DNA from: an uncultured Oscillospiraceae bacterium
GTDB taxonomy: Bacteria > Bacillota > Clostridia > Oscillospirales > Acutalibacteraceae
Reading direction: 5' to 3'
DNA: 64,000 bases
NCBI GenBank assembly: GCA_902490735.1
Contig: CABUFC010000002.1
Location: 186,001-250,000 of the forward strand
Shown piece by piece: positions 43,731-51,883 of this stretch (within the stretch, counting starts at the first letter, position 1; every line of letters begins with the position of its first letter). Under the pieces are notes generated by a model. It saw only the letters and a program-made list of their open reading frames with translations, made no database searches and had not been told where the DNA came from. Position numbers and translations under genes: made by a program.

Positions 43731-45839
43731 ATGAAAAAGATTATGTCTGTGCTTTTGGCTTTGGTTATGGCTTTAACAGTTTTCAGCGTTCTTCCCACTT
43801 CTGCGGGCTCCGCTTTAACTGTTACTGTTGATAAAGTTGAAGGCAAAATCGGCGACACAGTAGACGTTAATGTTACTTTGTCAAACAATACCGGTGTAGG
43901 CTTTTTAACCTACAGGTTGAATTTTGATAATACAAAGTTAACCTTAGCTTCTGCTACTAAAGCCAAAATTAGTTTCCCGGAAAACTATGTTAACAACCAT
44001 GTTAACTCAACTGTTTCCAGTGCTAATTCTAAGGGTTGGTACAAATTCGGATTTACTCCCGATCTTCAGGCAGATGAGGGAGAGTTCAGTGATCCTGTTA
44101 CATATAATGGATTGTTGATTACTTTCAAATTTACCATTAACGAAGCTGCAACAGAGGGCGAGACCATTCCTCTTACTCTTTCTAAAGTTACAGTATGTTT
44201 AGACGACGAGTCACAAACCGATGTTGATCAAACAACAGTTGATGGTTCTGTAAAGGTTAAATGCGATCATGTTTGGAACAATGGCGTGCCTTCTCCTGAT
44301 GCAACCTGCACCGAATCCGGAACAATGCTTTACACCTGCACAAAGTGCGGCGAAACCAAAGAAGAGACTATCAATCCTAAAGGCCATGCTTATGGCGATT
44401 GGACCTCTAATAACGACGGCACTCATACACACGTTTGCGCTAACGACGCTTCTCACACAGAAACTGAAAACTGCACAGGCGGCACAGCTTCCTGCACACA
44501 AAAAGCAGTTTGCTCTGTTTGCGGCGGCGAATATGGTGAGACCACACCTCACGTTTTCGATGCAGAAGTTCAAGACGCTAAATATTTAAAATCCAGCGTT
44601 GATTGCGAATCTCCTGCTGTTTATTACAAATCCTGCAAATATTGCGGATTATCTTCTAAAGGTACCGCTGACGAAGCGACTTTTAGCACAGGCGCAGGCG
44701 AAGGCCACCTCTGGGGCGATTGGGTATCTAACGGCGACGGTACACATACACGTGTATGCTCTCGTGACGAGTCTCATACCGAAACCTTAAATTGCAATGG
44801 CGGAACCGCTACTTGCATCCATAAAGCTGTTTGCGCAGACTGCGGCGCTGAATATGGCGAACTTGATCCCAACAACCATGAAGGCGACACCGAGCTTAGA
44901 AATGCTGCTGCTGTAAGCTGTGAAGTTGACGGTTACACAGGTGACCTATATTGCTTAGGCTGCGGAGAGATCATTACTAAAGGTTCTGTAATTAAAGCTC
45001 CCGGCCATACAGGCGGAACTGCTACTTGCATCCATAAGGCTGTTTGCACAACTTGTGGCAATGCATACGGCGAACTTGATCCCAACAATCATGAAGGCGA
45101 CACCGAGCTTAGAAATGCTTCTCCTGCAGGATGCGAAGAAGCCGGTTACACAGGCGACTTATATTGCTTAGGCTGCGGAGAGATAATTACTAAAGGTTCT
45201 GTAATTAAAGCTACCGGCCATACCGAGTCTAAATGGAAATACGACGAAGATGGCCACTGGAAAGAATGCACCGTATGTGAAACCATATTGATCGGCGGCG
45301 AGCATGAAGCCAGTGATTGGATAATTGACGAAAAGGCTACAACCGAAAAAGCCGGTCTTAAACATAAAGAATGCAAGGTTTGCGGATATATTATGGAAAC
45401 TGCTGAAATCGATCAGCTTATAGATTATCCCATGGAAACAGGTGATAAAGCTGTTTACAGCAAATCCAACGGTAGCGCTCTCGCATTTAAATCAAAGGCT
45501 GATCCATCAAAATTCGTAGGCATTGAGGTTGACGGCGCTGCGGTTGACAGCAACAATTATACAGTTGCAGAAGATGGTACTGTTACTTTAAGTGATAGCT
45601 TCTTAAGCACTCTTGCTGCAGGTGAACACACCATCTCGATCGTATCAAACGACGGAGTTTCGGATGCAACATTTACTGTTGAAGCTGACGAAAATGACGT
45701 CGTCAAAGAGCCCGGCAACGAAGGTGGAGACAACACCAATGTTCCTACCGGCGAAAACAACGTAATCTTCTATCTTGTATTTGCAATGCTCATCGCACTT
45801 GCCGGTGTTGTAGTAACAAAAAAGAAGATCAGAAACTAA
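43731..45839 (+). CDS. Cohesin-like, Cys-rich cell-surface protein
   Basis: This 702-residue protein has a signal peptide (1-25) and a cohesin-like domain at about 27-175 (VEGKIGDTVDVNVTLSNN, GFLTYRLNFDNTKLTL). A Cys-rich region follows (about 178-560) with repeated CxxCG pairs (LYTCTKCGETKEE, LYCLGCGEIITKG) and HTH-V-C spacers that could bind metal or form disulfides. Then comes an X2-like beta domain (about 565-660), and the tail NVPTGENN, a membrane helix and KKKIRN. The tail resembles the P-T-G sorting or anchoring tails of clostridial surface proteins. Residues 357-498 consist of two nearly identical 71-residue repeats. It is monocistronic. Confidence 0.82.
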   Translation: MKKIMSVLLALVMALTVFSVLPTSAGSALTVTVDKVEGKIGDTVDVNVTLSNNTGVGFLTYRLNFDNTKLTLASATKAKISFPENYVNNHVNSTVSSANSKGWYKFGFTPDLQADEGEFSDPVTYNGLLITFKFTINEAATEGETIPLTLSKVTVCLDDESQTDVDQTTVDGSVKVKCDHVWNNGVPSPDATCTESGTMLYTCTKCGETKEETINPKGHAYGDWTSNNDGTHTHVCANDASHTETENCTGGTASCTQKAVCSVCGGEYGETTPHVFDAEVQDAKYLKSSVDCESPAVYYKSCKYCGLSSKGTADEATFSTGAGEGHLWGDWVSNGDGTHTRVCSRDESHTETLNCNGGTATCIHKAVCADCGAEYGELDPNNHEGDTELRNAAAVSCEVDGYTGDLYCLGCGEIITKGSVIKAPGHTGGTATCIHKAVCTTCGNAYGELDPNNHEGDTELRNASPAGCEEAGYTGDLYCLGCGEIITKGSVIKATGHTESKWKYDEDGHWKECTVCETILIGGEHEASDWIIDEKATTEKAGLKHKECKVCGYIMETAEIDQLIDYPMETGDKAVYSKSNGSALAFKSKADPSKFVGIEVDGAAVDSNNYTVAEDGTVTLSDSFLSTLAAGEHTISIVSNDGVSDATFTVEADENDVVKEPGNEGGDNTNVPTGENNVIFYLVFAMLIALAGVVVTKKKIRN
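44799..45224 (+). repeat. Tandem duplication, two 213-bp units
   Basis: Units 44799-45011 and 45012-45224 are in frame and encode 71 residues each, differing at few positions (AAAVSCEVD against SPAGCEEAG). Even third codon positions are largely identical, indicating recent duplication or gene conversion. Confidence 0.9.
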
Positions 45840-45845
45840 TAAAAT

Positions 45846-45875
45846 AAAAAGCCCGGATTATCCGGGCTTTTTTTA
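45846..45875. terminator. Bidirectional terminator
   Basis: The stem 45846-45857/45861-45872 (AAAAAGCCCGGA and complement) has T runs on both strands. It serves the cohesin-like gene and the convergent lipoprotein gene. Confidence 0.9.
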
Positions 45876-45877
45876 TT

Positions 45878-46807
45878 TTAATATCCTGCCTCTTCGTTCG
45901 CGTAAATATTAGCATTTGCATTGTCAATTATATTGCTTGAAATAATCGTGTCTTTATTTACCTTTTTACCATCCATTAAATTTTTTATACTAAGTAAACA
46001 GTCACGCATGATTACCGGCGAATAATTGGATGAAACCAATATGTAGTCGTTGTTATTAAATAATTTTAAATATTCGCTTTTGCCGCCTGTTCCCATTATT
46101 ATACGAATATCTGTGCGCTTGCTTTTAATAATCTGCTCAAAAGCAATTTTAGCTATGTAATCGTCTGCACAATATATGGCATTTATTTCTTTGTTTTTAT
46201 TTAATGCAGATTTTACAGCATTTATTGTGCGTTTTTCGGAATCTTTGGTTAAAGTATAGCTTCCGATTAATTCTATTACCGGATAAAGCGAAGCTTCCGT
46301 AATAAAATTATTTGCCCACACGGTTTGAAGACTGTCACTTTCATTATAAATCACGGCTGTTTTTAAATTTCCAAGCTCCTGGCATTTGCTGTATAAATAC
46401 TGTGCCGAGTTTTTTCCGACTGTAGTTTCGTCAATCGAATAAAATAAATCGTAGTCATCGGTTGCTTTGTTAAATAAGTAAACAATCTGCAAATTTTGAT
46501 CTTTTAATTTTTTTACAGTTTCCTTTTGTTCTCCCGAAGGATAAATAAGCACCGTCGAATAAATACCCGTATTTATATTATTAAGTATTTCGGTCTGATT
46601 TTCCGCGCTATCTGATAGATAAATTGTAGCGTCAATTTTATATTCTTTAACATATTTATCCGCATAAAAACTAAGTGCGTTTAAAAATGTGTTTTCTTCT
46701 TCGTGCGGAATTACAATTGCCAGTTTTTTAGATTTTGGCCCCGAGCATCCGCCAAGACAAAATATAATTAAACAAAGGCTTAAAGCAATTGCCACTATTT
46801 TTTTCAA
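45878..46807 (-). CDS. Orphan periplasmic-binding-protein-type lipoprotein
   Basis: This 309-residue protein has a lipoprotein signal ending FCLGGC and the two-lobed sugar-binding fold of the LacI/RbsB type (Peripla_BP_4): KLAIVIPHEEENTFLNAL, NAIYCADDYIAKIAFEQI and ILVSSNYSPVIMRDCLLSI. I chose TTG 46807 because GGAGG sits 8 bases upstream; an earlier TTG (46822) begins inside that site. No ABC permease or ATPase is next to it, so it may act with a transporter encoded elsewhere or as a sensor. The ligand is unknown. Confidence 0.82.
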   Translation of the reverse strand: MKKIVAIALSLCLIIFCLGGCSGPKSKKLAIVIPHEEENTFLNALSFYADKYVKEYKIDATIYLSDSAENQTEILNNINTGIYSTVLIYPSGEQKETVKKLKDQNLQIVYLFNKATDDYDLFYSIDETTVGKNSAQYLYSKCQELGNLKTAVIYNESDSLQTVWANNFITEASLYPVIELIGSYTLTKDSEKRTINAVKSALNKNKEINAIYCADDYIAKIAFEQIIKSKRTDIRIIMGTGGKSEYLKLFNNNDYILVSSNYSPVIMRDCLLSIKNLMDGKKVNKDTIISSNIIDNANANIYANEEAGY

Positions 46808-46904
46808 AGCATATTCCTCCAAGTTTTTTAATTAAGTACATATTACCACAGATTATAAAAATATTCAATATTTACATAAATTTTCACAAAAAAATAAAAA
46901 TAAC

Positions 46905-46933
46905 TTGACATTTGCTGTTTTTAATATTATAAT
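46905..46933 (+). promoter_or_regulatory. Perfect consensus promoter of rpsU
   Basis: TTGACA (46905-46910) and TATAAT (46928-46933) are spaced by exactly 17 bases, as expected for a highly expressed ribosomal protein gene. Confidence 0.92.
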
Positions 46934-46979
46934 TTATAAGTAAAATATTACAATTAATTGCCTTAAGGAGGGACGAAAA

Positions 46980-47156
46980 ATGAGTCAAGTTCGTGTAAAA
47001 GAGAATGAATCTTTAGATAACGCATTGCGTCGCTTTAAAAGGCAGACGGCTAAAGACGGAGTTATCCAAGAAGTTCGCAAAAGAGAACATTACGAAAAGC
47101 CTTCCGTAAAACGCAAAAAGAAATCGGAAGCCGCTCGCAAACGCAAATTCCGCTAA
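46980..47156 (+). CDS. rpsU: 30S ribosomal protein S21
   Basis: This 58-codon gene encodes S21 (MSQVRVKENESLDNALRRFK start, basic KRKKKSEAARKRKFR end). S21 binds the small subunit near the anti-Shine-Dalgarno region and helps initiation. AAGGAGGGA lies 7 bases upstream of the ATG, and a perfect sigma-A promoter precedes it. A terminator right after the stop separates it from yqeG. Confidence 0.97.
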   Translation: MSQVRVKENESLDNALRRFKRQTAKDGVIQEVRKREHYEKPSVKRKKKSEAARKRKFR

Positions 47157-47168
47157 GATTTAATTTTG

Positions 47169-47198
47169 ATGCAGGGCTTTAAGTCCTGCATTTTTTTT
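47169..47198 (+). terminator. Terminator of rpsU
   Basis: The stem ATGCAGG (47169-47175) / CCTGCAT (47185-47191) is followed by a run of eight T. The ribosome-binding site of yqeG begins immediately after it. Confidence 0.8.
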
Positions 47199-47213
47199 AA
47201 GGAGGAAACCGCT

Positions 47214-47696
47214 ATTTTTAAGCCAAAATACAGATTTGACAAATTGGCAGATATCACCCCGGATTTTTTAAAAGCGAACGATATTTCCTGCCTTATTATA
47301 GATGTAGATAATACGTTAACTACTGATAAAGGCAAAACACCGTTTGTAGGATACGAGCAATTTAAATCATCTATGATTAAAGAGGGTATTTCGCTTGTAA
47401 TTCTTTCAAACGGAAAAAAAGAGCGGCTTTCTGTTTTCGCAAAAAGCGTAGGGCTACCGTTTGTTTCTATGGCGGCAAAGCCCTTGCCGTTCGGCTACTT
47501 TAAAGCCATAAAAAAATGCGGTGCCAAAAGGAAAAACGCGGCAATAGTCGGTGACCAGGTTTTTACCGATATTTTGGGTGGTTGGATTTCGGGTGTTCGC
47601 ACAATTCTTGTTGAGCCTTTCTTTAAAGAGGAAAAGCTTTCATTTAAAATAAGAAGAAATCTTGAAGACAAACTTAAAAAAAGGTGGGAAAAGTAA
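47214..47696 (+). CDS. yqeG: YqeG-family HAD phosphatase with probable ATT start
   Basis: This 160-residue HAD-type protein has motif I IDVDNTLTT (nucleophilic Asp), motif II ILSNGK, and motif III/IV KPLPFGY...VGDQVFTDILGG. YqeG occurs widely in Firmicutes and is thought to be a phosphatase. The start is unusual: GGAGG (47201-47205) is placed 8 bases ahead of ATT (47214), and family members start right there (xFKPKYRFDKLADIT). The only upstream in-frame TTG and ATG (47166, 47169) lie in the rpsU terminator without a ribosome site. It overlaps nfo by 1 base. Confidence 0.85.
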   Translation: MFKPKYRFDKLADITPDFLKANDISCLIIDVDNTLTTDKGKTPFVGYEQFKSSMIKEGISLVILSNGKKERLSVFAKSVGLPFVSMAAKPLPFGYFKAIKKCGAKRKNAAIVGDQVFTDILGGWISGVRTILVEPFFKEEKLSFKIRRNLEDKLKKRWEK

Positions 47697-48544
47697 TGGC
47701 TTTTTTTGGCCCGGCAGGTAACAGCGAAAGCTTTTTTGATCGCGGATATAAGCATAGCACAGACGTTCCGAAATATGTTAGCGAAATGGGGCTTAACGCC
47801 TTTGAATATCAATGCGGCCGCGGCGTAAATATTGGTCTTGAAAAATGCCGCGAATTAAAAACCGAAGCAGAAAAATACGGTATAAAAATGTCATTGCATT
47901 CACCTTATTATATTTCACTATCGGGCGAAAAAGAAGAAACAAGACTTAATTCTTTAAACTATATTTTGCAGTCCGCAAAAGCGGTAGATGCCATGGGCGG
48001 CAACCGCATAGTAGTGCATACCGGATCCTGCGGGAAAAGCACAAGACGTGAGGCGCTTGAAAGAACTAAAGATACTATAATTCGCGCACTTGATATGCTA
48101 AAAGGTGAGGGACTTTATCATGTCCATATTTGTCCGGAGACTATGGGAAAATTAAATCAGCTCGGCGACCTGTTGGAAGTTCTTGAAGTGTGCCAATTAG
48201 ACGAAAGCTTAATTCCTTGTATAGATTTTGGTCATTTAAACGCAAGAACACTCGGCGGACTTAAAACCGCGTCCGATTTTAAAGCGATTTTTGATACAAT
48301 GGAGGATAAATTAGGGACTGACAGAATGAGGAATTTTCACTCGCATTTTTCAAAAATCGAGTATACTGCGGCGGGTGAAAAGCGCCATCTGACATTTGCT
48401 GATGAAGTATATGGCCCACAGTATTATCATATGCTTGATATGGCTTATAAAAAAGGTGCTAATCCTACGGTTATTTGCGAAAGCGCAGGAACCCAAGCCG
48501 AGGATGCAAAAACCATGTGTCAATATTGGAACAGTTTAGTTTAG
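47696..48544 (+). CDS. nfo: Deoxyribonuclease IV / AP endonuclease (Nfo-type)
   Basis: This 282-residue TIM-barrel enzyme cleaves DNA at abasic sites in base excision repair. Metal-binding residues typical of endonuclease IV are visible: HSPYYISLSG, VVHTGSCG, HICPETMGK, IDFGHLNA, NFHSHFSKIEYT and ICESAG. The start ATG overlaps the yqeG stop (TAATG), with GGTGGGAAA as ribosome site; an upstream in-frame start at 47684 is less likely. No inserted domain is seen. Confidence 0.9.
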   Translation: MAFFGPAGNSESFFDRGYKHSTDVPKYVSEMGLNAFEYQCGRGVNIGLEKCRELKTEAEKYGIKMSLHSPYYISLSGEKEETRLNSLNYILQSAKAVDAMGGNRIVVHTGSCGKSTRREALERTKDTIIRALDMLKGEGLYHVHICPETMGKLNQLGDLLEVLEVCQLDESLIPCIDFGHLNARTLGGLKTASDFKAIFDTMEDKLGTDRMRNFHSHFSKIEYTAAGEKRHLTFADEVYGPQYYHMLDMAYKKGANPTVICESAGTQAEDAKTMCQYWNSLV

Positions 48545-48553
48545 AGGTGCTGT

Positions 48554-49588
48554 ATGGAAAATTTTATTAAAAAGAATGAAGCAGCTTTAATTTTAACTCC
48601 ACAAAACCGCAGGTACTTTTCGGGATTTAATTCTTCGGATGGCGTGCTTTTAATTACTAAAAAAAGCAGAAAATTGTTTGTAGATACAAGATATATTTTG
48701 GCCGCAAAAAAGGCGTCTTTAAAAGCGGAAGTTTTTTTGCTCGATAATATTAAAGAACAGATAAATATTATATTGTCCGAAGAATCAATCGAAAAGGTAT
48801 ATCTTGAATTCGAGAATACTTATTACGATACCGCTCGATTTTCAAAACTTAATGCAAAAACAGTTGTAAGCGAACAGTTAAGTGAGTACATTAAAAAACT
48901 CAGAGAAGTTAAATCCGGAGAAGAAATGTTGTTTATTAAACAGTCGCTTAATATAGCTGAAACGGCACTTGAAAACACATTGAAAATTGTAAAGCCGGGA
49001 CTAACTGAACGCGAGGTCGCAGCGCATTTAGAGTACGAAATGCGAAAACTCGGGAGCGAGGAAACGGCGTTTTCTACAATATGCCTTACAGGTGCTAAAT
49101 CTGCTATGCCGCACGGAGAAACAGACGATACCGTGATTAAAAAAGGTGACGCACTGCTTTTTGATTTTGGTGCAACTAAAAACGGATACCGCAGCGATAT
49201 TTCAAGAACTTTCTTTGTAGGTAAGCCTAAAAATGAGTTTATTAAATGCTACGAAGCAGTGTTATCGAGTGTTCTTGTTGGTGAAGCCGTTATTTCAGCC
49301 GGAGCAAACGCTTCGTTTTGCGATAAGGCTGCAAGGAACGCCTTGCAAGAGTACGAGCCGTATTTTACCCATTCATTAGGGCATGGTGTAGGGCTTGACA
49401 TCCATGAAATGCCATATTTATCAAAAAAAGCCACGGGCACACTAAAAGAGGGTAATGTGGTTACTGTTGAGCCCGGCGTTTATTTAGAAGGAAAATTCGG
49501 AATAAGAATAGAAGATATGGTTGCCGTTTTTACCGGTGGCAATGAAGTTTTTACCAAATTTCCTAAAAAATTAATTAATTTGTCTTGA
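48554..49588 (+). CDS. pepP: M24-family Xaa-Pro aminopeptidase
   Basis: This 344-residue protein has an N-terminal creatinase-like domain (about 1-120) and an M24 pita-bread catalytic domain. The metal ligands are visible in LLFDFGATKNGYRSDISRTF (two Asp), HSLGHGVGLDIHEMPYL (His), VTVEPGVY (Glu) and GIRIEDM (Glu). It should remove N-terminal residues preceding proline from peptides in the cytoplasm. It lies upstream of efp, an arrangement common in Firmicutes. The gene order suggests translation of proline-rich peptides and their turnover, but that is speculative. Confidence 0.93.
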   Translation: MENFIKKNEAALILTPQNRRYFSGFNSSDGVLLITKKSRKLFVDTRYILAAKKASLKAEVFLLDNIKEQINIILSEESIEKVYLEFENTYYDTARFSKLNAKTVVSEQLSEYIKKLREVKSGEEMLFIKQSLNIAETALENTLKIVKPGLTEREVAAHLEYEMRKLGSEETAFSTICLTGAKSAMPHGETDDTVIKKGDALLFDFGATKNGYRSDISRTFFVGKPKNEFIKCYEAVLSSVLVGEAVISAGANASFCDKAARNALQEYEPYFTHSLGHGVGLDIHEMPYLSKKATGTLKEGNVVTVEPGVYLEGKFGIRIEDMVAVFTGGNEVFTKFPKKLINLS

Positions 49589-49644
49589 AAAAAAGCCGCG
49601 GATAGTATAAACTATATATGAATTAATATATGGAGGTTAAATAA

Positions 49645-50202
49645 ATGATTTCAGCCGGCGATTTTAGAAACGGTATGACTTTTGAGATGGACGGAAATGT
49701 CTATCAAATTATTGAATTTCAACATGTAAAGCCGGGCAAAGGTGCAGCTTTTGTTCGTGCAAAAATAAGAAATGTTATATTAGGAAGCGTAACCGAGCGC
49801 ACCTTTAACCCGAACGACAAATACGAACCCGCTTACATCGAGAGAAAAGAAATGGAGTATTCGTATTCAGACGGTGACATTTATAACTTCTTAGATCCCG
49901 AAAGCTACGAGATGGTTCCGGTAAACCGTGAGGATTTAGGCGATAATTTCAAATTTGTAAAAGAAAATATGAGCTGCAAAATTCTTTCTTATAAAGGCAA
50001 AGTTTTCGGTGTTGAGCCGCCAAACTTCGTTGAGCTTGAGGTCACTAAAACCGATCCCGGCTTTAAGGGAGATACCGCAACAAATGCTACAAAACCCGCA
50101 ACACTTGAAACCGGTGCTGAAATTCGCGTTCCTCTGTTTATTAACGAGGGCGATATTGTTAGAATAGACACCAGAACCGGTGAATATATGGAAAGAGCAT
50201 AG
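49645..50202 (+). CDS. efp: Elongation factor P
   Basis: This 185-residue protein has three beta-barrel domains. The conserved loop HVKPGKGAAFVRAK carries Lys32, the position modified in other bacteria, and the C-terminal signature region reads EIRVPLFINEGDIVRID. EF-P relieves ribosome stalling at consecutive prolines. Presence of PGKG with Lys matches the Gram-positive group that uses 5-aminopentanol or leaves it unmodified; no modification gene is in view. The ATG follows TGGAGGTTAAATA. The next gene starts 8 bases later. Confidence 0.97.
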   Translation: MISAGDFRNGMTFEMDGNVYQIIEFQHVKPGKGAAFVRAKIRNVILGSVTERTFNPNDKYEPAYIERKEMEYSYSDGDIYNFLDPESYEMVPVNREDLGDNFKFVKENMSCKILSYKGKVFGVEPPNFVELEVTKTDPGFKGDTATNATKPATLETGAEIRVPLFINEGDIVRIDTRTGEYMERA

Positions 50203-50210
50203 GTGATAAA

Positions 50211-50642
50211 ATGACACTCACAGAAAAATCCGCATATTTAAAAGGCCTTGCCGAAGGGCTTAAGATTTCTGATGACGAAAATGGCAAAGTACTAAAATCC
50301 ATCATCGATTTAATCGACGATATCTGTAACGAGGTTGCAGATATTGCAGACGGTGTCGATGAACTTTGTGAACAGGTTGATCAGGTTGACGAAGATTTAG
50401 CAAATCTTGAAGACTATGTTTACGAAGATGAAGACGAATGCTGTTGTGATGAAGATGATGAGGTTTACGAGGTTGAATGCCCCGAATGCCACGACATTAT
50501 TTATTTAGATGAAGAAATGTTAGATGAAGAGATTGTTTGCCCCTCTTGCGGCAAAAAAATTGAGCTTGAGCTTGAAGACTGTGACTGCCACGAGCACTGC
50601 AACTGCGAAGACGGTGACTGTGACAGTAAGCCAAAAGCCTAA
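50211..50642 (+). CDS. CD1247-type acidic protein with zinc-ribbon
   Basis: This 143-residue protein has an N-terminal helical CD1247-like domain (LTEKSAYLKGLAEGLKISDD) and a very acidic middle. The C-terminal zinc ribbon is CPECHDIIYLDEEML...CPSCGKKI, flanked by extra Cys/His clusters (ECCCDEDD, DCDCHEHCNCEDGDCDSK). Association with efp is common in Clostridia, and its role is unknown. The tail could bind additional metal ions. GGTGATAAA precedes the ATG. Confidence 0.8.
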   Translation: MTLTEKSAYLKGLAEGLKISDDENGKVLKSIIDLIDDICNEVADIADGVDELCEQVDQVDEDLANLEDYVYEDEDECCCDEDDEVYEVECPECHDIIYLDEEMLDEEIVCPSCGKKIELELEDCDCHEHCNCEDGDCDSKPKA

Positions 50643-50644
50643 AA

Positions 50645-50679
50645 AATCTTGCCGTACTTTTTATAAGTGCGGTTTTTTT
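50645..50679 (+). terminator. Terminator after the efp unit
   Basis: The stem CCGTACTT/AAGTGCGG (50652-50659/50665-50672, one wobble pair) is followed by a run of seven T. Confidence 0.7.
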
Positions 50680-50693
50680 AATTTGGTGATAAT

Positions 50694-51410
50694 ATGCAAA
50701 CATTAGTAAAGCAACAAGTATTTACATATACGGAGAAAAGCAGTGATTCGACGGCTATAGTTGTAGCTGCCGGATCGGCTTTGCGTATGGGCGGCCTTAA
50801 TAAGCTATTAATGCCGTTGTGTGATACACCTGTAATTATTAGAACTCTTCGTGCGTTTGATAAAAGCTTAATAGATAATGTTGTGCTGGTTGTAAAAAAA
50901 GAAGATGTTTTAAAATACCAGCAGCTTTTAGATGAGTATAAAATAAAAAAAGTTTCGGATATTGTGCCCGGTGGAGAAACCCGCGCTATCAGTGTAAAAA
51001 ACGGTCTTGAGAGAGTAAAAACAACAAAGCTTTTAGTGCACGACGGTGCAAGGCCGTTAGTAACACCCGAGTTAATAAACAACATTATTTTAAAACTAAA
51101 TGATAATGTTGCGGTAGCTCCCGGAATTAAGGTTATCGACACCGTTAAAAAAACTAACGGCGATTATATAAAGGAAACTATTCCTCGTGATGACCTTGTG
51201 CTTATTCAAACACCGCAGGGCTTTAATACAAAAAAATATTTGGAATGTCTTAAGTATTTAGAATCGGATGTTACAGACGATTGTATGCTTTTTGAAAAAA
51301 ACGGCATACCGGTGCTAATAGTTCCAGGATCGGCCGAAAATATAAAAATCACCACAATTAATGATATTCCGTTGCTTGAAGCAATTATTGAAAGAAGGGG
51401 CGAAAAATAG
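50694..51410 (+). CDS. ispD: 2-C-methyl-D-erythritol 4-phosphate cytidylyltransferase
   Basis: This 238-residue enzyme of the non-mevalonate isoprenoid pathway couples MEP to CTP. It has AIVVAAGSALRMGGLNKLL (about residues 22-40), the nucleotide-binding VHDGARPLVTPELI, IKVIDTVKKT, and DLVLIQTPQGFN. The N terminus carries about 20 residues beyond the usual start. ATG 50694 is preceded by GGTGATAAT, supporting it. GSALRMG replaces the more usual GxGxRMG, with Ala-Leu in the loop. It overlaps ispF by 1 base. Confidence 0.94.
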   Translation: MQTLVKQQVFTYTEKSSDSTAIVVAAGSALRMGGLNKLLMPLCDTPVIIRTLRAFDKSLIDNVVLVVKKEDVLKYQQLLDEYKIKKVSDIVPGGETRAISVKNGLERVKTTKLLVHDGARPLVTPELINNIILKLNDNVAVAPGIKVIDTVKKTNGDYIKETIPRDDLVLIQTPQGFNTKKYLECLKYLESDVTDDCMLFEKNGIPVLIVPGSAENIKITTINDIPLLEAIIERRGEK

Positions 51411-51883
51411 TGCGTATTGGGGAAGGATACGATGTCCATAAACTGTGCAAAAACAGGCCGTTAATTCTAGGTGGAGTAAAAATTCCGCATAAAATGGGAT
51501 TGCTTGGCCATTCGGATGCGGATGTGCTGATTCACGCGGTATGTGACGCGCTTTTGGGCGCCGCCGCTCTTGGCGACATAGGTAGTCATTTTCCGCCGAC
51601 GGACGATAGTTATAAAAACATAGATTCTTCCGTTCTTTTAAGTAAGGTAAACGCGCTTTTAAAAGAACATGGGTTTAAAGTAATTAACGTTGATTCCACA
51701 ATTATTGCCGAAGCCCCAAAAATGCTGCCGTACATTGAAAAAATGCGCGAAAACATTGCAAAAACTTTACAGATCGACATTGATAAAATAAGCGTTAAAG
51801 CTACAACCGAAGAAGGCCTTGGCTTTACGGGAAAGAAAAAGGGCATTGCGGCACGCGCCGTTGTGTTGGCGGAGGAATTATGA
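51410..51883 (+). CDS. ispF: 2-C-methyl-D-erythritol 2,4-cyclodiphosphate synthase
   Basis: This 157-residue homotrimeric enzyme forms the cyclodiphosphate. The zinc-binding DxH is in GEGYDVHKL, followed by HSDADVLIHAVCDALLGAAALGDIG and ATTEEGLGFTGKKKG. The gene starts at GTG 51410, whose first base is the last base of the ispD TAG stop. It overlaps the following gene by 4 bases. Length and motifs are standard. Confidence 0.96.
   Translation: MRIGEGYDVHKLCKNRPLILGGVKIPHKMGLLGHSDADVLIHAVCDALLGAAALGDIGSHFPPTDDSYKNIDSSVLLSKVNALLKEHGFKVINVDSTIIAEAPKMLPYIEKMRENIAKTLQIDIDKISVKATTEEGLGFTGKKKGIAARAVVLAEEL

Noticed and set aside
43731..45839. Part of a cellulosome scaffold
   Set aside because: Only one cohesin-like domain, no carbohydrate-binding module next to it and no dockerin in the window; I kept the weaker label cohesin-like.
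47166..47171. Upstream TTG/ATG as start of yqeG
   Set aside because: They lie at the base of the rpsU terminator stem with no ribosome site; the conserved N terminus and GGAGG point to ATT 47214.
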